Of a stretch of 64,000 nucleotides of DNA, positions 47,129 through 55,977 are shown piece by piece. Location: contig NZ_LR733520.1 of NCBI RefSeq assembly GCF_902506145.1, positions 1,377,976 to 1,441,975 of the forward strand, given 5' to 3'. Position numbers and translations under genes: made by a program. Numbering within the stretch: the stretch's first letter is position 1; the number at the start of each line of letters is the position of its first letter. This stretch comes from Burkholderia sp. 8Y. GTDB taxonomy: Bacteria > Pseudomonadota > Gammaproteobacteria > Burkholderiales > Burkholderiaceae. Below the pieces are notes generated by a model. It saw nothing but the letters and a program-made list of their open reading frames with translations, ran no database searches and was not told the origin of the DNA.

Positions 47129-48523
47129 ATGTCGCGTCTTCCATCGACGCGCCCCGAACCGCACTTGACCGCTCCCGACGATTCCTCCCAACCCGCCGCC
47201 CTGCCGACGCACTGGCACCGCCGCGTCCTGACGCTCGCCTTCCCCATCGTCCTCGCGAATCTGACGCAGCCGATTCTCGGCGCCGTCGACACCGCCGTCG
47301 CCGGCCATCTCGACGGCCCGCAATACTTGGGCGGCGTCGCGCTCGGCGGGCTCGTCTTCAGCTTCGTCTTCTGGGGCTTCGGCTTTTTGCGGATGGGCAC
47401 GACCGGGCTGGTGGCGCAGGCGTTCGGCGCCCGCGATGCCGCCGCGCTGCGCGCACACGTGCTGCGTGCGCTGATGCTCGCGCTCGCGATCGGCGTGGCG
47501 GTGCTCGTCTTGCAAGTGCCGATCATCCGCTATGCGCTCGGCGCGCTCGGCGGCAGCGCGGCCGTGCAGCAGACAGCCAGCGCGTATTGTCACGCGCGCA
47601 TCTGGGCCGCGCCGTTCGCGCTCGGCAACTACGCGGTGCTCGGCTATCTACTCGGCTGCCAGCGCGTGCGGCTCGCGCTCGCGACGCAGGTGCTCATCAA
47701 CGCGGTGAACATCGTCGCGGTGCTGCTTTTCGTGTACCGCTTCGGCTGGGGCATCGCGGGCATGGGCGCGGCGACGGCTTTCGCGGATTTCTGCGGCTTC
47801 GCGTTCGGGCTCGCGCTGCTCTGGCGTCTGGGCGAGCGCGGCTTGCCGCCGCTCGCGATCCGCAGCCTGATCGATGCCCGCGCGATCCAACGCCTCATCG
47901 CCATCAATCGCGATATTTTCGTGCGGACGCTGTGTCTGCTGGCTTCGTTCGGCTGGTTCGCGCACGTGGGCGCGCGTCAGGGCGACACGATTCTCGCCGC
48001 CAATGCGCTTCTTCTGAATTTCCAGACCTTCATGGCGTTCGGGCTCGACGGCTTCGCGCACGCCGCCGAAGCGCTGGTCGGCGCGGCCGCCGGTGCGCGC
48101 GACCGCCACGCGTTCCGTCAGGCCGTCAAGGTGACGATGCTGTGGTCGGCCATCGGCGCGGCGGGCTTTTCCGTCGTCTACTGGCTGGGCGGCGAATGGA
48201 TCATCGGGCGGCTGACGGATCAGGCCGCCGTGCGCGCGGCGGCGCTGCGCTATCTGCCGTGGGCGGCGATCCTGCCGCTCGCGTCCGTTGCCGGCTTTCA
48301 GTTCGACGGCGTGTTCATCGGCGCGACGCGCACGCGCGAGCTGATGCAGGCGATGGCCGCATCGCTCGCGGTCTTCCTGCTCGCGGCGTGGGCGTTCGCG
48401 GGCGCGTTCGGCAACCACGGACTCTGGCTCGCGCTCACCGTTTTCATGATTGCGCGGGGCGTCACGCTGCTGGTTCAGCTGCCTTCGGTCGAGCGGGCGT
48501 CGTGCGCGGGCGAATCGAGGTAG
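47129..48523 (+). CDS. MATE family efflux transporter (DinF/NorM type)
   Basis: 464 aa, twelve helices in two related halves: [20 protein letters not shown] (TM1) and, in the second half, [20 protein letters not shown]. The DinF-branch motif [17 protein letters not shown] is present. It exports cationic or other toxic compounds with H+ or Na+. It starts at 47129 (MSRLPSTRP). Its promoter lies opposite the ynfA-like start; the two genes diverge by 76 bp. Confidence 0.88.
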   Translation: MSRLPSTRPEPHLTAPDDSSQPAALPTHWHRRVLTLAFPIVLANLTQPILGAVDTAVAGHLDGPQYLGGVALGGLVFSFVFWGFGFLRMGTTGLVAQAFGARDAAALRAHVLRALMLALAIGVAVLVLQVPIIRYALGALGGSAAVQQTASAYCHARIWAAPFALGNYAVLGYLLGCQRVRLALATQVLINAVNIVAVLLFVYRFGWGIAGMGAATAFADFCGFAFGLALLWRLGERGLPPLAIRSLIDARAIQRLIAINRDIFVRTLCLLASFGWFAHVGARQGDTILAANALLLNFQTFMAFGLDGFAHAAEALVGAAAGARDRHAFRQAVKVTMLWSAIGAAGFSVVYWLGGEWIIGRLTDQAAVRAAALRYLPWAAILPLASVAGFQFDGVFIGATRTRELMQAMAASLAVFLLAAWAFAGAFGNHGLWLALTVFMIARGVTLLVQLPSVERASCAGESR

Positions 48524-48527
48524 AACG

Positions 48528-49568
48528 TCATTCGGCTTTCGGATGCAACGCCGAAAGCCCTTCGAGCAGCGCCTTGTGGAACACCGCCGGCTCCTGCATC
48601 TGCGGCGCGTGGCCCGCGTCCGGAAACTCGACGAGCGTCGAATTCGGAATCCGCTCCTTCGCCAGCCTCGCCAGTTCGGGATAGCGCCCCAGCGTCGGCC
48701 GAATCTCCGGCGGCGCAAGATCCTTGCCGATGGCCGTCGTGTCCTTGTCGCCGATCAGAAGCAGCGTCGGCGGCTTGATGCGGTCGAATTCGTAGACGAC
48801 GGGCTGGGTGTAAATCATGTCGTACAGCAGCGCCGAATTCCACGCGACGACATCCTTCCCCGGCCCGCGATACATGCCCGCCAGCATCTGCACCCACGGT
48901 TCGTAGTCGTCGCGCCATTGGCCCGCGTAATAGGTGTTCTTTTCGTAATTGCGGATGCCCTCGGCGCTCGTCTTCAGTTCGCGCGCATACCAGTCGTCGA
49001 TGGAAATGGACGGCACGCCCTTCGCCTTCCAGTCCTCCAGCCCGATCGGATTGACGAGCACCAGTTGCTCGGTCTCCTGCGGATACATGAGCGCGTAGCG
49101 GACCGCGATCATGCCGCCAGTCGAATGCGCGATCAGCGTCGCGCGACTCACGCCCAACGCGCCGAGCAGGGCGTGCGTGTTGCGCGCGAGTTGCTGGAAG
49201 CTGTACTGATAACGCTCGGGCTTGGTCGACTTGCAAAAGCCGATCTGATCCGGCGCGATCACGCGATACCCTGCGCTGCTCAACGTGTCGATAGTCTCTT
49301 TCCACGTCGCCGCGCAGAAGTTCTTCCCGTGCAGCAGCACCGCCGTGCGCCCGTTCGGATGCGCCGGATAAACGTCCATGTACGCCATGCGCAGCACCTG
49401 CCGCTGCGACGTGAACGCGAAGCGCGCCACCGGATACGGATAGTCGAAGCCCTGCAACTCCGGGCCGTAGGCGGGTTCGTCGGCGTGTGCGGGCGCTGCG
49501 GTCATCAACGAGACGCAGGAAGTCAGAGCCAGCAGCAAGGATCGCGCGAAGCGAGGCATCGATTTCAT
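48528..49568 (-). CDS. Secreted alpha/beta hydrolase
   Basis: 346 aa with a signal peptide (MKSMPRFARSLLLALTSCVS, cleaved near AHADEP). Catalytic residues are visible: nucleophile in LIAHSTGGMIAVRYA, Asp in LLLIGDKDTTAIG and His in FPDAGHAPQMQEP. HGKNFCAATW is the oxyanion loop. It is related to epoxide hydrolase/haloperoxidase-like esterases; periplasmic or secreted. The substrate is unknown. The longer frame from 49721 is not supported. Confidence 0.87.
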   Translation of the reverse strand: MKSMPRFARSLLLALTSCVSLMTAAPAHADEPAYGPELQGFDYPYPVARFAFTSQRQVLRMAYMDVYPAHPNGRTAVLLHGKNFCAATWKETIDTLSSAGYRVIAPDQIGFCKSTKPERYQYSFQQLARNTHALLGALGVSRATLIAHSTGGMIAVRYALMYPQETEQLVLVNPIGLEDWKAKGVPSISIDDWYARELKTSAEGIRNYEKNTYYAGQWRDDYEPWVQMLAGMYRGPGKDVVAWNSALLYDMIYTQPVVYEFDRIKPPTLLLIGDKDTTAIGKDLAPPEIRPTLGRYPELARLAKERIPNSTLVEFPDAGHAPQMQEPAVFHKALLEGLSALHPKAE

Positions 49569-49711
49569 GGCTGTTTTTATCGAGATGAATGGCCCGAGCG
49601 ATTCTAGCGCGCGGCAAGCCCTTATACTGTGCCGCCCTCGCTGGCCGCGTTTCGAATTGCAGCGCGGCTGCGGGCGTTTCGAGGCATCGCATTCAGTCGG
49701 GATTCTCAAGC

Positions 49712-50470
49712 ATGCAAGCAAGGTTTAAGGCACTCGTGGCCGCGCTTTTCGGCGCCGTGTGCATCAGCGCGGTCGCCAACGACTGCCCGCAGTTCAGCCC
49801 GTCCGGGCGCGAACCCGTCGTGACCAACGCGAAGATGCGCGCGGCCACGCAGGAAATCTGCTATTCGGACTTCGCGCTCCTTCACTCGGGCATCACGCAC
49901 GGGCCGCTGTGGTCGGCGGAACATCTCACGGCGCAGAGCGTCGATGACGCGAAGGACAACACGCGCACCAACCGCTTTTTCGTCGACAAGCGGCTGCCGC
50001 GCGGCGAAAGCGCGCAACTCGACGACTACAAGCGCAGCGGCTACGACCGCGGCCACATGAGCCCGGCGGGCGACCGCGCGAGCAAAAAGGGCATGGCCGA
50101 ATCGTTCTCGCTCGCGAACATCGTGCCGCAAGATCCGTCGAACAACCGGCGCATCTGGTCGCGCATCGAGCAGGCGGTGCGTCGGCTCACGGAGGAATCG
50201 GGCGAGGCGTATGTCGTCACCGGGCCGCTGTTCTCGGGCCGGCAATTGCAGACGATCGGCGAATCGCGCGTGTTCGTGCCGACGCAGTTGTACAAAGTCG
50301 TGTATTTGCCGCAGCGGCAGATTGCGTTCGCGGTGGTCGTCGAGAACACGCCGACAGATACCTATACGATGAAAACCGTGCGCGAACTGGAAGCAATGAG
50401 CGGTCTCGCGTTCCCCGGCATCCCGGACGCGCTCAAAGACAAACGACTTGGAGGATTGAGAGGTGTTTAA
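49712..50470 (+). CDS. Secreted DNA/RNA non-specific endonuclease
   Basis: 252 aa of the NucA/Serratia-nuclease family (beta-beta-alpha metal). Signal peptide MQARFKALVAALFGAVCISA then VAND. The active-site motif is YDRGHMSPAGDRAS with the general-base His, and the metal-binding Asn is in ANIVPQDPSNNRRIW. It probably acts outside the cell or in the periplasm in nucleotide scavenging. Its stop lies inside the next gene (8-bp overlap). No immunity protein is obvious, consistent with a secreted enzyme. Confidence 0.9.
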   Translation: MQARFKALVAALFGAVCISAVANDCPQFSPSGREPVVTNAKMRAATQEICYSDFALLHSGITHGPLWSAEHLTAQSVDDAKDNTRTNRFFVDKRLPRGESAQLDDYKRSGYDRGHMSPAGDRASKKGMAESFSLANIVPQDPSNNRRIWSRIEQAVRRLTEESGEAYVVTGPLFSGRQLQTIGESRVFVPTQLYKVVYLPQRQIAFAVVVENTPTDTYTMKTVRELEAMSGLAFPGIPDALKDKRLGGLRGV

Positions 50471-50723
50471 ACCCTTTGCCAACGATACCGACGCGATGAA
50501 CATCGCGGGCGACGCCATCAACATCGTCAACGGCAAGACGCGCGTGACGATCAGCGGCGACCTGACCATCGCGCGGGACCAGACCGGGCTCGCCGCCGCG
50601 AAGGCGCTGCACGACGCGCTCGGCGCCATCGTCGAGGCGCTCGCCAAGGACGCGCATCTTCCGGCGAAGCTGCCGGACGAACCCGCCGCGCCCACCGGCA
50701 CGGCCGAGAATCCGTTTATCTGA
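50463..50723 (+). CDS. Small conserved hypothetical protein, coupled to the nuclease
   Basis: 86 aa from GTG at 50463, which overlaps the nuclease stop; GGAGG lies 7-8 nt upstream. Beta-rich start (INIVNGKTRVTISGDLTIAR), then a helix, then a Pro-rich tail. No signal peptide. The overlap implies coupled translation and perhaps a linked task. I do not recognise a family; an immunity role is only a guess. Confidence 0.68.
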   Translation: MFKPFANDTDAMNIAGDAINIVNGKTRVTISGDLTIARDQTGLAAAKALHDALGAIVEALAKDAHLPAKLPDEPAAPTGTAENPFI

Positions 50724-50754
50724 CGGCATCGGCCCGAAGCGCGGAGAACGCAGC

Positions 50755-51273
50755 GTGATCGAATGCCACGTGCGCCCGAGTCCGCTCGGCCCGATCCTGT
50801 ATCGCGCCGAGGACGCGTGTCTGACCGGCCTCTTCTTCGTCGGGCAGAAGCACTTCCCGCCCGGCCTGCCGCCGCACGCGGTTTGCCAGGACAACCGAGC
50901 CGCGCCGCGCGTGATCGAAGCCGCATGCGATGAAATCGCCGAATACTTCGCCGGCGCGCGGCCGACTTTCTCGGTGCCGGTCAAGCTGCGCGGCACGCCG
51001 TTTCAGCAGCAGGTCTGGGATCTTCTGCGCCAGATTCCTTTCGGCGATGCCTGGACGTATGGCGACCTCGCGCGGCGGCTCGGCTTGCCGCCGGGGGCAT
51101 CGCGGGCGGTGGGCGGCGCGAACGGGCGCAATCCTGTGGCGATCATCGTGCCGTGTCATCGCGTGATCGGCGGCGACGGCGAGTTGACGGGCTATGCGGG
51201 CGGCGTCGATCGCAAACGCTGGCTGCTGACGCTCGAAGGCGGCCGGGGACGCGAGCAACTGGCGCTCTTTTGA
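50755..51273 (+). CDS. ogt: Methylated-DNA--protein-cysteine methyltransferase
   Basis: 172 aa suicide repair protein that removes alkyl groups from O6-guanine. The helix-turn-helix and active site are clear: GTPFQQQVWDLLRQIPFGDAWTYG, then SRAVGGANGRNPVAIIVPCHRVIG with the acceptor Cys in PCHRV. An N-terminal Ogt-like domain precedes it. It starts with GTG at 50755, 31 bp after the small gene, so it may share the nuclease transcript. It ends at a strong terminator. Confidence 0.92.
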   Translation: MIECHVRPSPLGPILYRAEDACLTGLFFVGQKHFPPGLPPHAVCQDNRAAPRVIEAACDEIAEYFAGARPTFSVPVKLRGTPFQQQVWDLLRQIPFGDAWTYGDLARRLGLPPGASRAVGGANGRNPVAIIVPCHRVIGGDGELTGYAGGVDRKRWLLTLEGGRGREQLALF

Positions 51274-51287
51274 GCGGCGCGGCGTCG

Positions 51288-51328
51288 AAAAAAAAAGCTC
51301 GCGGACTGTGCGGTCCGCGAGCTTTTTC
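51288..51328. terminator. Bidirectional intrinsic terminator
   Basis: AAAAAAGCTCGCGGAC, loop TGTGCG, GTCCGCGAGCTTTTT: a 13-bp GC-rich stem flanked by A- and T-runs, between convergent ogt and the OmpA-like gene. Confidence 0.93.
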
Positions 51329-51347
51329 ATGGCGACTACTGAACGCG

Positions 51348-52064
51348 TTATTGCGTGAGCACGACTTCCACGCGACGGTTCTCGGCGCGGCCGACGCGCG
51401 TCGCATTGGATGCGACCGGATGCGATTCGCCGTAGGCCTTCGTCGCGTAGTCCTGCGCTTGCAGGCCGTGGCTCTTCAGATACTCGAGGACGGCGCGCGC
51501 GCGACGCTCGGACAACGCCACGTTATATGACGCGGAACCGATCGAATCGGTAAAGCCCTGCACGACCACGGACGAGAACGTCACGCCACGGCCGTCGGCG
51601 ATGAGCTTATCGAGAATGGCTCGGGCTTTCGGCGTCAGTTGCGCGCTATCGAACGCGAAGTTCGTTTTCTCGTCGAGCGTGACCTTGCGCACCGGCGCAA
51701 TAGCGGGCGCAATCACGGGCGCGGCAGAAATGACGGGCTGCGGCTCGGCTTGCGGCACGGGCGTCTGCACGGCCACGGCTTGCTGCGGCATGCCGCACGT
51801 GAAGACAACTTCGCCCGCGTTGCCCGGCGTGTTCGTGCCTTCGACGTTTTGCAGCACGTTGACCGGCTGATTTCCGCACATTTTCTGCGCGGCTTCCATG
51901 CATGAACTGCCGTTCTGGAATACGCCGTGGCATTCGGAACGGAACGCCTTTTGCCCGCTCGAGGTTTGAATTTCGTTGATATTGAACGTGGGTCCGGTAG
52001 TACTGGAGCAACCGGCGAGCACAGCGGCGGCAGCGAGAACGATGGCAACGGTTTTTTTAAGCAT
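51348..52064 (-). CDS. OmpA-family lipoprotein
   Basis: 238 aa. Lipoprotein signal MLKKTVAIVLAAAAVLAGCS with the lipobox LAGC. The middle has three Cys (SECHGVF, SCMEAAQKMCG) and a Pro-rich linker. The C-terminal domain binds peptidoglycan: TNFAFDSAQLTPKARAILDK, VVQGFTDSIGS and NVALSERRARAVLEYL. It ties the outer membrane to the wall. The ATG at 52064 fits the lipobox; a longer frame to 52121 does not. Confidence 0.9.
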   Translation of the reverse strand: MLKKTVAIVLAAAAVLAGCSSTTGPTFNINEIQTSSGQKAFRSECHGVFQNGSSCMEAAQKMCGNQPVNVLQNVEGTNTPGNAGEVVFTCGMPQQAVAVQTPVPQAEPQPVISAAPVIAPAIAPVRKVTLDEKTNFAFDSAQLTPKARAILDKLIADGRGVTFSSVVVQGFTDSIGSASYNVALSERRARAVLEYLKSHGLQAQDYATKAYGESHPVASNATRVGRAENRRVEVVLTQ

Positions 52065-52251
52065 CTTTGATTCGACTGGAGAACGCGAGACCGGAAACAG
52101 CCGCGCTTTGTAATACGGCATGGCGCCTGAATTTCACCCGGTTTGAACGGAGCGGGCGTTTTGAAGCGTTGCGATTCTAGCAACGCGTATGGAATCTCCC
52201 GCAGGGATAAATCCCAATTTCCGAACTTTTCCGAGGTCGCGAATGAGGCGC

Positions 52252-52899
52252 TTATTTCCCCGCTGCGGGAAGATCGCCATCGGCCTGCTTTTGCAATTGC
52301 TGCACGCGCAGTTGCAGCGCGCGAAGCTGCGCCTGTGCCGCCGCCTGTTCCGTGCGCAATTGCCGGATGGCGTCCTGCTCTGCTTGCTGATGACTCGCCA
52401 CTTCGCTTTGCTGCGCGTGAGCGACATCCAGATCTGCCTGCAGGCGATTCGCGCGCTCCTGCTGCGCCGCGATTTGCCGCTCAGCGTAGGCCGTTTCCGC
52501 TTCGAGCTTGATGCGGCGAATCTCCGCATCGGCCAGCGTTACCGACGACTTCGCGAAATCCGAATATACCGATTCGGCGCGCGCCTCATTCTGCGTTTTC
52601 AATACGCGCCAGAATTTATCGAGTTGAAACAACGCCGCGTAATACGTCATTTGCTCGCGATGATACGCGAGCGTCGCACCGTAACTGCCGTTCAGGGTTC
52701 TGCGCAAAATGGTGATTTTGCCGTCGCGAATCAGCGCTTCCAGTTCCGCGACGTCGCCGTTTGCGGAAGCCGCACTGTCTGGCCTGTCAGGCGCGGGGGC
52801 GCATTGCGGTTCGCTCGCCGCGGCGCAAACGCTCAAAGATAGCGTGCAAAAGCCCGCGATGAGCGCCAGTTTCGAAACACGCACGCTGTTTATTGCCAT
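52252..52899 (-). CDS. DUF2968 family exported coiled-coil protein
   Basis: 215 aa with a signal peptide (MAINSVRVSKLALIAGFCTL, cleaved near CAAAS). The mature part begins with VAELEALIRDGKITILRRTL, typical of DUF2968, and ends in a long coiled coil (about 115-205) rich in Ala, Gln and Glu. Periplasmic; role unknown. DUF2968 is mainly found in Burkholderia-group genomes. Confidence 0.8.
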   Translation of the reverse strand: MAINSVRVSKLALIAGFCTLSLSVCAAASEPQCAPAPDRPDSAASANGDVAELEALIRDGKITILRRTLNGSYGATLAYHREQMTYYAALFQLDKFWRVLKTQNEARAESVYSDFAKSSVTLADAEIRRIKLEAETAYAERQIAAQQERANRLQADLDVAHAQQSEVASHQQAEQDAIRQLRTEQAAAQAQLRALQLRVQQLQKQADGDLPAAGK

Positions 52900-52980
52900 T
52901 TTCCCGCGCCGTCAACGATGGGATTCGCATGGGATTATGGCGAGACGCGGCGATTAATGCCAGACGGTATAAGCGGCGCT

Positions 52981-53259
52981 TTACGCCATTTGCTGACGCT
53001 TGAAATGCGCTTGCGACGATTTCATCGCTTCACTGCCGGCCGGCGTTTGAAGCGGAGAGAATATGCGCGAATCCGTCGGTGAAACGGTCATCGGCAAGAA
53101 AATGCCGCTGTCGGCGCGGAATTCGAATGGCGCGGCGGAAAGAATATGCGGGTCGGGCAACGGCGCGGCCGCTCGCGGCGCGGCGGACGACGAAACGAGA
53201 TAGGAAGCCAGACAAGCGGCGAGCGCGACGGCGCTCCAGATCGAGTGCGAACGGTTCAT
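52981..53259 (-). CDS. Small exported hypothetical protein
   Basis: 92 aa from MNRSHSIWSAVALAACLASY, a hydrophobic N-terminal segment that looks like a signal peptide with a cut near SSAAPRAA. The rest is short, with FEFRADSGIFLPM and a Gln/Lys end. No family recognised. The ribosome site is weak, so the start is uncertain. Confidence 0.55.
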   Translation of the reverse strand: MNRSHSIWSAVALAACLASYLVSSSAAPRAAAPLPDPHILSAAPFEFRADSGIFLPMTVSPTDSRIFSPLQTPAGSEAMKSSQAHFKRQQMA

Positions 53260-53611
53260 GACGTGGAAAGCGAAGACGGGCGCTGCGCGCCGGAAGCGGA
53301 GCCGAAAAACGCACGGCATCCAGGACGAAGGCTATTTGACCAGCGACGTCGCCCGCCGCCCATGAGACGGCTCTCAAAATCCTCTTGTCCGCGACAAACG
53401 GACGCCGAATCGTCACGGGCTCGGATTATGCGGCGGGCAAACGCGGGTGCGCTTGCAGAATCAGCCGTGCGCCGCAGGGCGGCCGCGTCAGGGGCCGCCG
53501 CGCCAAGTGTCACGCGCGAATGCGAGCGATTCAAACGGCGACACACTGCCGATAGTCAGCCATAATTCGCGTTCTGTACGAGACGTTTCGCCGCGTAAAA
53601 ACGAAAATTTC
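53260..53611. other. Divergent gap before the KaiC-like gene
   Basis: 352 bp without a supported gene. A possible -10 for the plus-strand gene is CATAAT at 53561-53566, but no good -35 lies at the right distance. Nothing else is recognisable. Confidence 0.3.
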
Positions 53612-55123
53612 ATGAGCCAAGACGACAATCTCCCGCCCGACCCAACGCCCGAGCGCGCCGCGAACGACGACAACGTCACCACCGGCGTCCCGGGCCTGGA
53701 CGACATACTCGGCGGCGGCCTTGTCGGAGGCGGGCTCTATCTGATCGAAGGCATGGCGGGCGCGGGCAAGACGATCTTGTCGTCGCAGATCGGCTTTCAC
53801 CGTGTCGCGCAGGGCGACAAGGTGCTCTACATCACGCTCATCGCCGAATCGCACACGAAGCTGCTGTCGCATTTGCGGGCGCTGTCGTTCTACGACGCCG
53901 ACGCCATCTCGGACCGCATGCTCTTCGTGAGCGGCTATCACGAACTGATGCGCGACGGGCTCTCCGGTTTCCTCGCGCTGATCGCCTCCACGATCAAGTC
54001 GAGCCGCCCGCGCTTCATGGTCATCGACGGCTTTCGCAGCGCACGCGAGTTCAGTGCAACGGAACTCGAACTCTCGCAGTTCATCCATGAACTATCGGCG
54101 TTCGTGAGCGCGGCGCGCTGCACGACGCTGATTCTCGCGCCGCTCTCGGGCAACGAGCCGCATCCGGAACACACGCTCGTCGACGGGCTGATCGAACTGA
54201 ACCGATTCAGCACCGGCATGCGCCGCTCGCGGGAGATCGAAGTGCACAAGCTGCGCGCCCGCGATCATCTGCTCGGCAAGCATTTTTTCAATATTTCGAC
54301 GAACGGCCTTGTCGTCTTTCCGCGGTTAGAGGCGTCGCCCGCCAACCAGCACGCGCCGCGTCACTTCGATTCCAAGCTCGCGTTCGGATTTCCGGATTTC
54401 GACCGCATGATGGGCGGCGGCGTGGCGCGCGGCTCGACGACCACGCTCGTCGGCCCGTCGGGCGTCGGCAAGACGCTGCTCGGGCTCAAGTTTCTGCAGG
54501 CGGGCGTCGACCGCGGCGAGCGTTGCGTTTATTTCGGCCTCTATGAATCGCCGGACCGGCTGATCGCGAAGGCGCGCTCGGTGAACATCGATCTGAGCGA
54601 TGCGGTGAATGACGGGCGCCTCTTGATCGACTGGCATTCGGCGGTCGAGCTGTCCATCGACGAACTCGCCGCGCAACTGCTCACGGTGGTCGGACGCACG
54701 AATGCGTCGCGGCTCGTCGTGGATGGCATAGACGGCTTTCGTCTGTCGGCGAACCGCGTCGAACGTTTCGGTCTTTTTCTGAACGCGCTCACGCTGCGGC
54801 TGCGCGATGCCGGCGTCACGACGATTCTCACCGAGGAACTGACGCTGTACGGCGAATCCGCGCCGCCCGCGACCATGCGCGCCTCGGCGATGACCGAGAA
54901 CATCGTGCTGATGCGCTATGTGGAAGCGAATTCGGCGCTGTATCGCATGGTAACGGTCGTGAAGCAGCGCGACAGCGCGCACGATTCCACGATCCGCCGG
55001 CTGACGATCGATGCGCGCGGCCTGCACATCACGGAGAGCTTCATCGGGCCGACGGGCATCCTGTCCGGCCATACGTCGCTCTCGCCTGCGCTGTCCGTGT
55101 CGGATCCCGGCCCGCGCACATGA
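53612..55123 (+). CDS. KaiC-like (RAD55 family) double-domain ATPase
   Basis: 503 aa with two tandem RecA/KaiC domains. The first is about 20-250: GVPGLDDILGGGL, Walker A EGMAGAGKTILSSQIG, catalytic Glu in LIAESHTKL. The second is about 265-490: GFPDFDRMMGGG, Walker A VGPSGVGKTLLGLKF, Glu in YESPDRL. Outside cyanobacteria such proteins occur with histidine kinases or receivers and are thought to act in stress or signalling. No KaiA/KaiB is seen. Its stop overlaps the start of the response regulator (ATGA). Clock function is not implied. Confidence 0.9.
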   Translation: MSQDDNLPPDPTPERAANDDNVTTGVPGLDDILGGGLVGGGLYLIEGMAGAGKTILSSQIGFHRVAQGDKVLYITLIAESHTKLLSHLRALSFYDADAISDRMLFVSGYHELMRDGLSGFLALIASTIKSSRPRFMVIDGFRSAREFSATELELSQFIHELSAFVSAARCTTLILAPLSGNEPHPEHTLVDGLIELNRFSTGMRRSREIEVHKLRARDHLLGKHFFNISTNGLVVFPRLEASPANQHAPRHFDSKLAFGFPDFDRMMGGGVARGSTTTLVGPSGVGKTLLGLKFLQAGVDRGERCVYFGLYESPDRLIAKARSVNIDLSDAVNDGRLLIDWHSAVELSIDELAAQLLTVVGRTNASRLVVDGIDGFRLSANRVERFGLFLNALTLRLRDAGVTTILTEELTLYGESAPPATMRASAMTENIVLMRYVEANSALYRMVTVVKQRDSAHDSTIRRLTIDARGLHITESFIGPTGILSGHTSLSPALSVSDPGPRT

Positions 55124-55476
55124 AAAAGATCCTTGTCGTCGACGACGAATTCGACATTCTGACCACCTGGCGGCTCGTGCTGGAGATGGAAGGCTACGAG
55201 GTGACGACGGCCTCGAACGGGCGCATCGCGCTCGACGCCGCGAACATGAACGCGCCGGACGTCATCATCACGGACTGGATGATGCCGCACATGAACGGCG
55301 TCGAGCTGATCCGCAGTCTCGCGGCGAGCGATACGCTCAACAAGGTGCCCGTAATTCTCATGAGCGCCGCCGCGCACGCGCCGGAGCTGGACCACCCGGA
55401 CGCGCGGTTTCGCAGGAAGCCGCTTTCCATCGACGATTTGCTCGCGCTGGTGGCGCATCTCGTCAGCCGCGGCTGA
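55120..55476 (+). CDS. Single-domain response regulator
   Basis: 118 aa receiver domain only. Acidic pair in KKILVVDDEFDIL, phospho-acceptor Asp in VIITDWMMPHMNG, Ser/Thr switch in VILMSAA and Lys in RFRRKPLS. No output domain. Overlap with the KaiC-like gene implies a shared complex, perhaps one in which phosphorylation gates the ATPase. The cognate kinase is not in this window (the kinase at 1-2823 has its own receiver). Confidence 0.9.
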   Translation: MKKILVVDDEFDILTTWRLVLEMEGYEVTTASNGRIALDAANMNAPDVIITDWMMPHMNGVELIRSLAASDTLNKVPVILMSAAAHAPELDHPDARFRRKPLSIDDLLALVAHLVSRG

Positions 55477-55594
55477 GCGCGCCGCGCGGTGGGCACGAAC
55501 CGTGCTCTAACGTCCGTTCCGGCGCTGCCGGTTGAATCGAAGCAGTATCGAGGCAAGACCAACGCAAACCGCTTCAACGAGAATGGGAGGCACC

Positions 55595-55849
55595 ATGGTG
55601 CAAGATCAAGTGGAAGGCACGGCTCAAAACGTGGTCGGCAAGGTGCAGGACGCGGTCGGCGCGCTGACGGGCGATTCGGGCACGCAGGTCGAGGGCAAGG
55701 CGCGTCAGGCGCTCGGCTCGCTGCAGCAGACGTACGGGCAGACGCTCGACAACGTCCGCAACGTCGTTTCCGATCAGCCGATCAACGGGGTGCTGATCGC
55801 CGCGGCTGTCGGGTTCCTGCTGGGCGCATTGTGGAATCGCGATCGGTAA
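55595..55849 (+). CDS. CsbD-like stress protein with membrane tail
   Basis: 84 aa. The N-terminal QVEGTAQNVVGKVQDAVGAL repeated as QVEGKARQALGSLQQTYG is the CsbD pattern. The C-terminal GVLIAAAVGFLLGALWNR is a glycine-rich membrane segment like that of DUF883/ElaB proteins. So it resembles both small stress families. Strong GGGAGG upstream of the ATG at 55595. Probably osmotic or general stress related. Confidence 0.78.
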   Translation: MVQDQVEGTAQNVVGKVQDAVGALTGDSGTQVEGKARQALGSLQQTYGQTLDNVRNVVSDQPINGVLIAAAVGFLLGALWNRDR

Positions 55850-55900
55850 AGATCGGTTAAGCGCGGCGCGCTGCGCTTCCCGGCAGCGCGTACCCGCTTG

Positions 55901-55942
55901 AACGACAAAGCCGGCGCCTCGTGCGCCGGCTTTGTCGTTTTT
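55901..55942. terminator. Bidirectional intrinsic terminator
   Basis: ACGACAAAGCCGGCGC, loop CTCGT, GCGCCGGCTTTGTCGT then TTTT: a perfect stem of at least 16 bp between convergent CsbD-like and FAH-family genes. It ends the minus-strand catabolic operon. Confidence 0.93.
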
Positions 55943-55977
55943 GACGCGTTCGTTCTGACGCCCCGACGAACTATGCC

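Noticed and set aside
53612-55476. Circadian clock locus
   Set aside because: No KaiA or KaiB and no visible autophosphorylation Ser/Thr pair evidence; only the ATPase family is supported.
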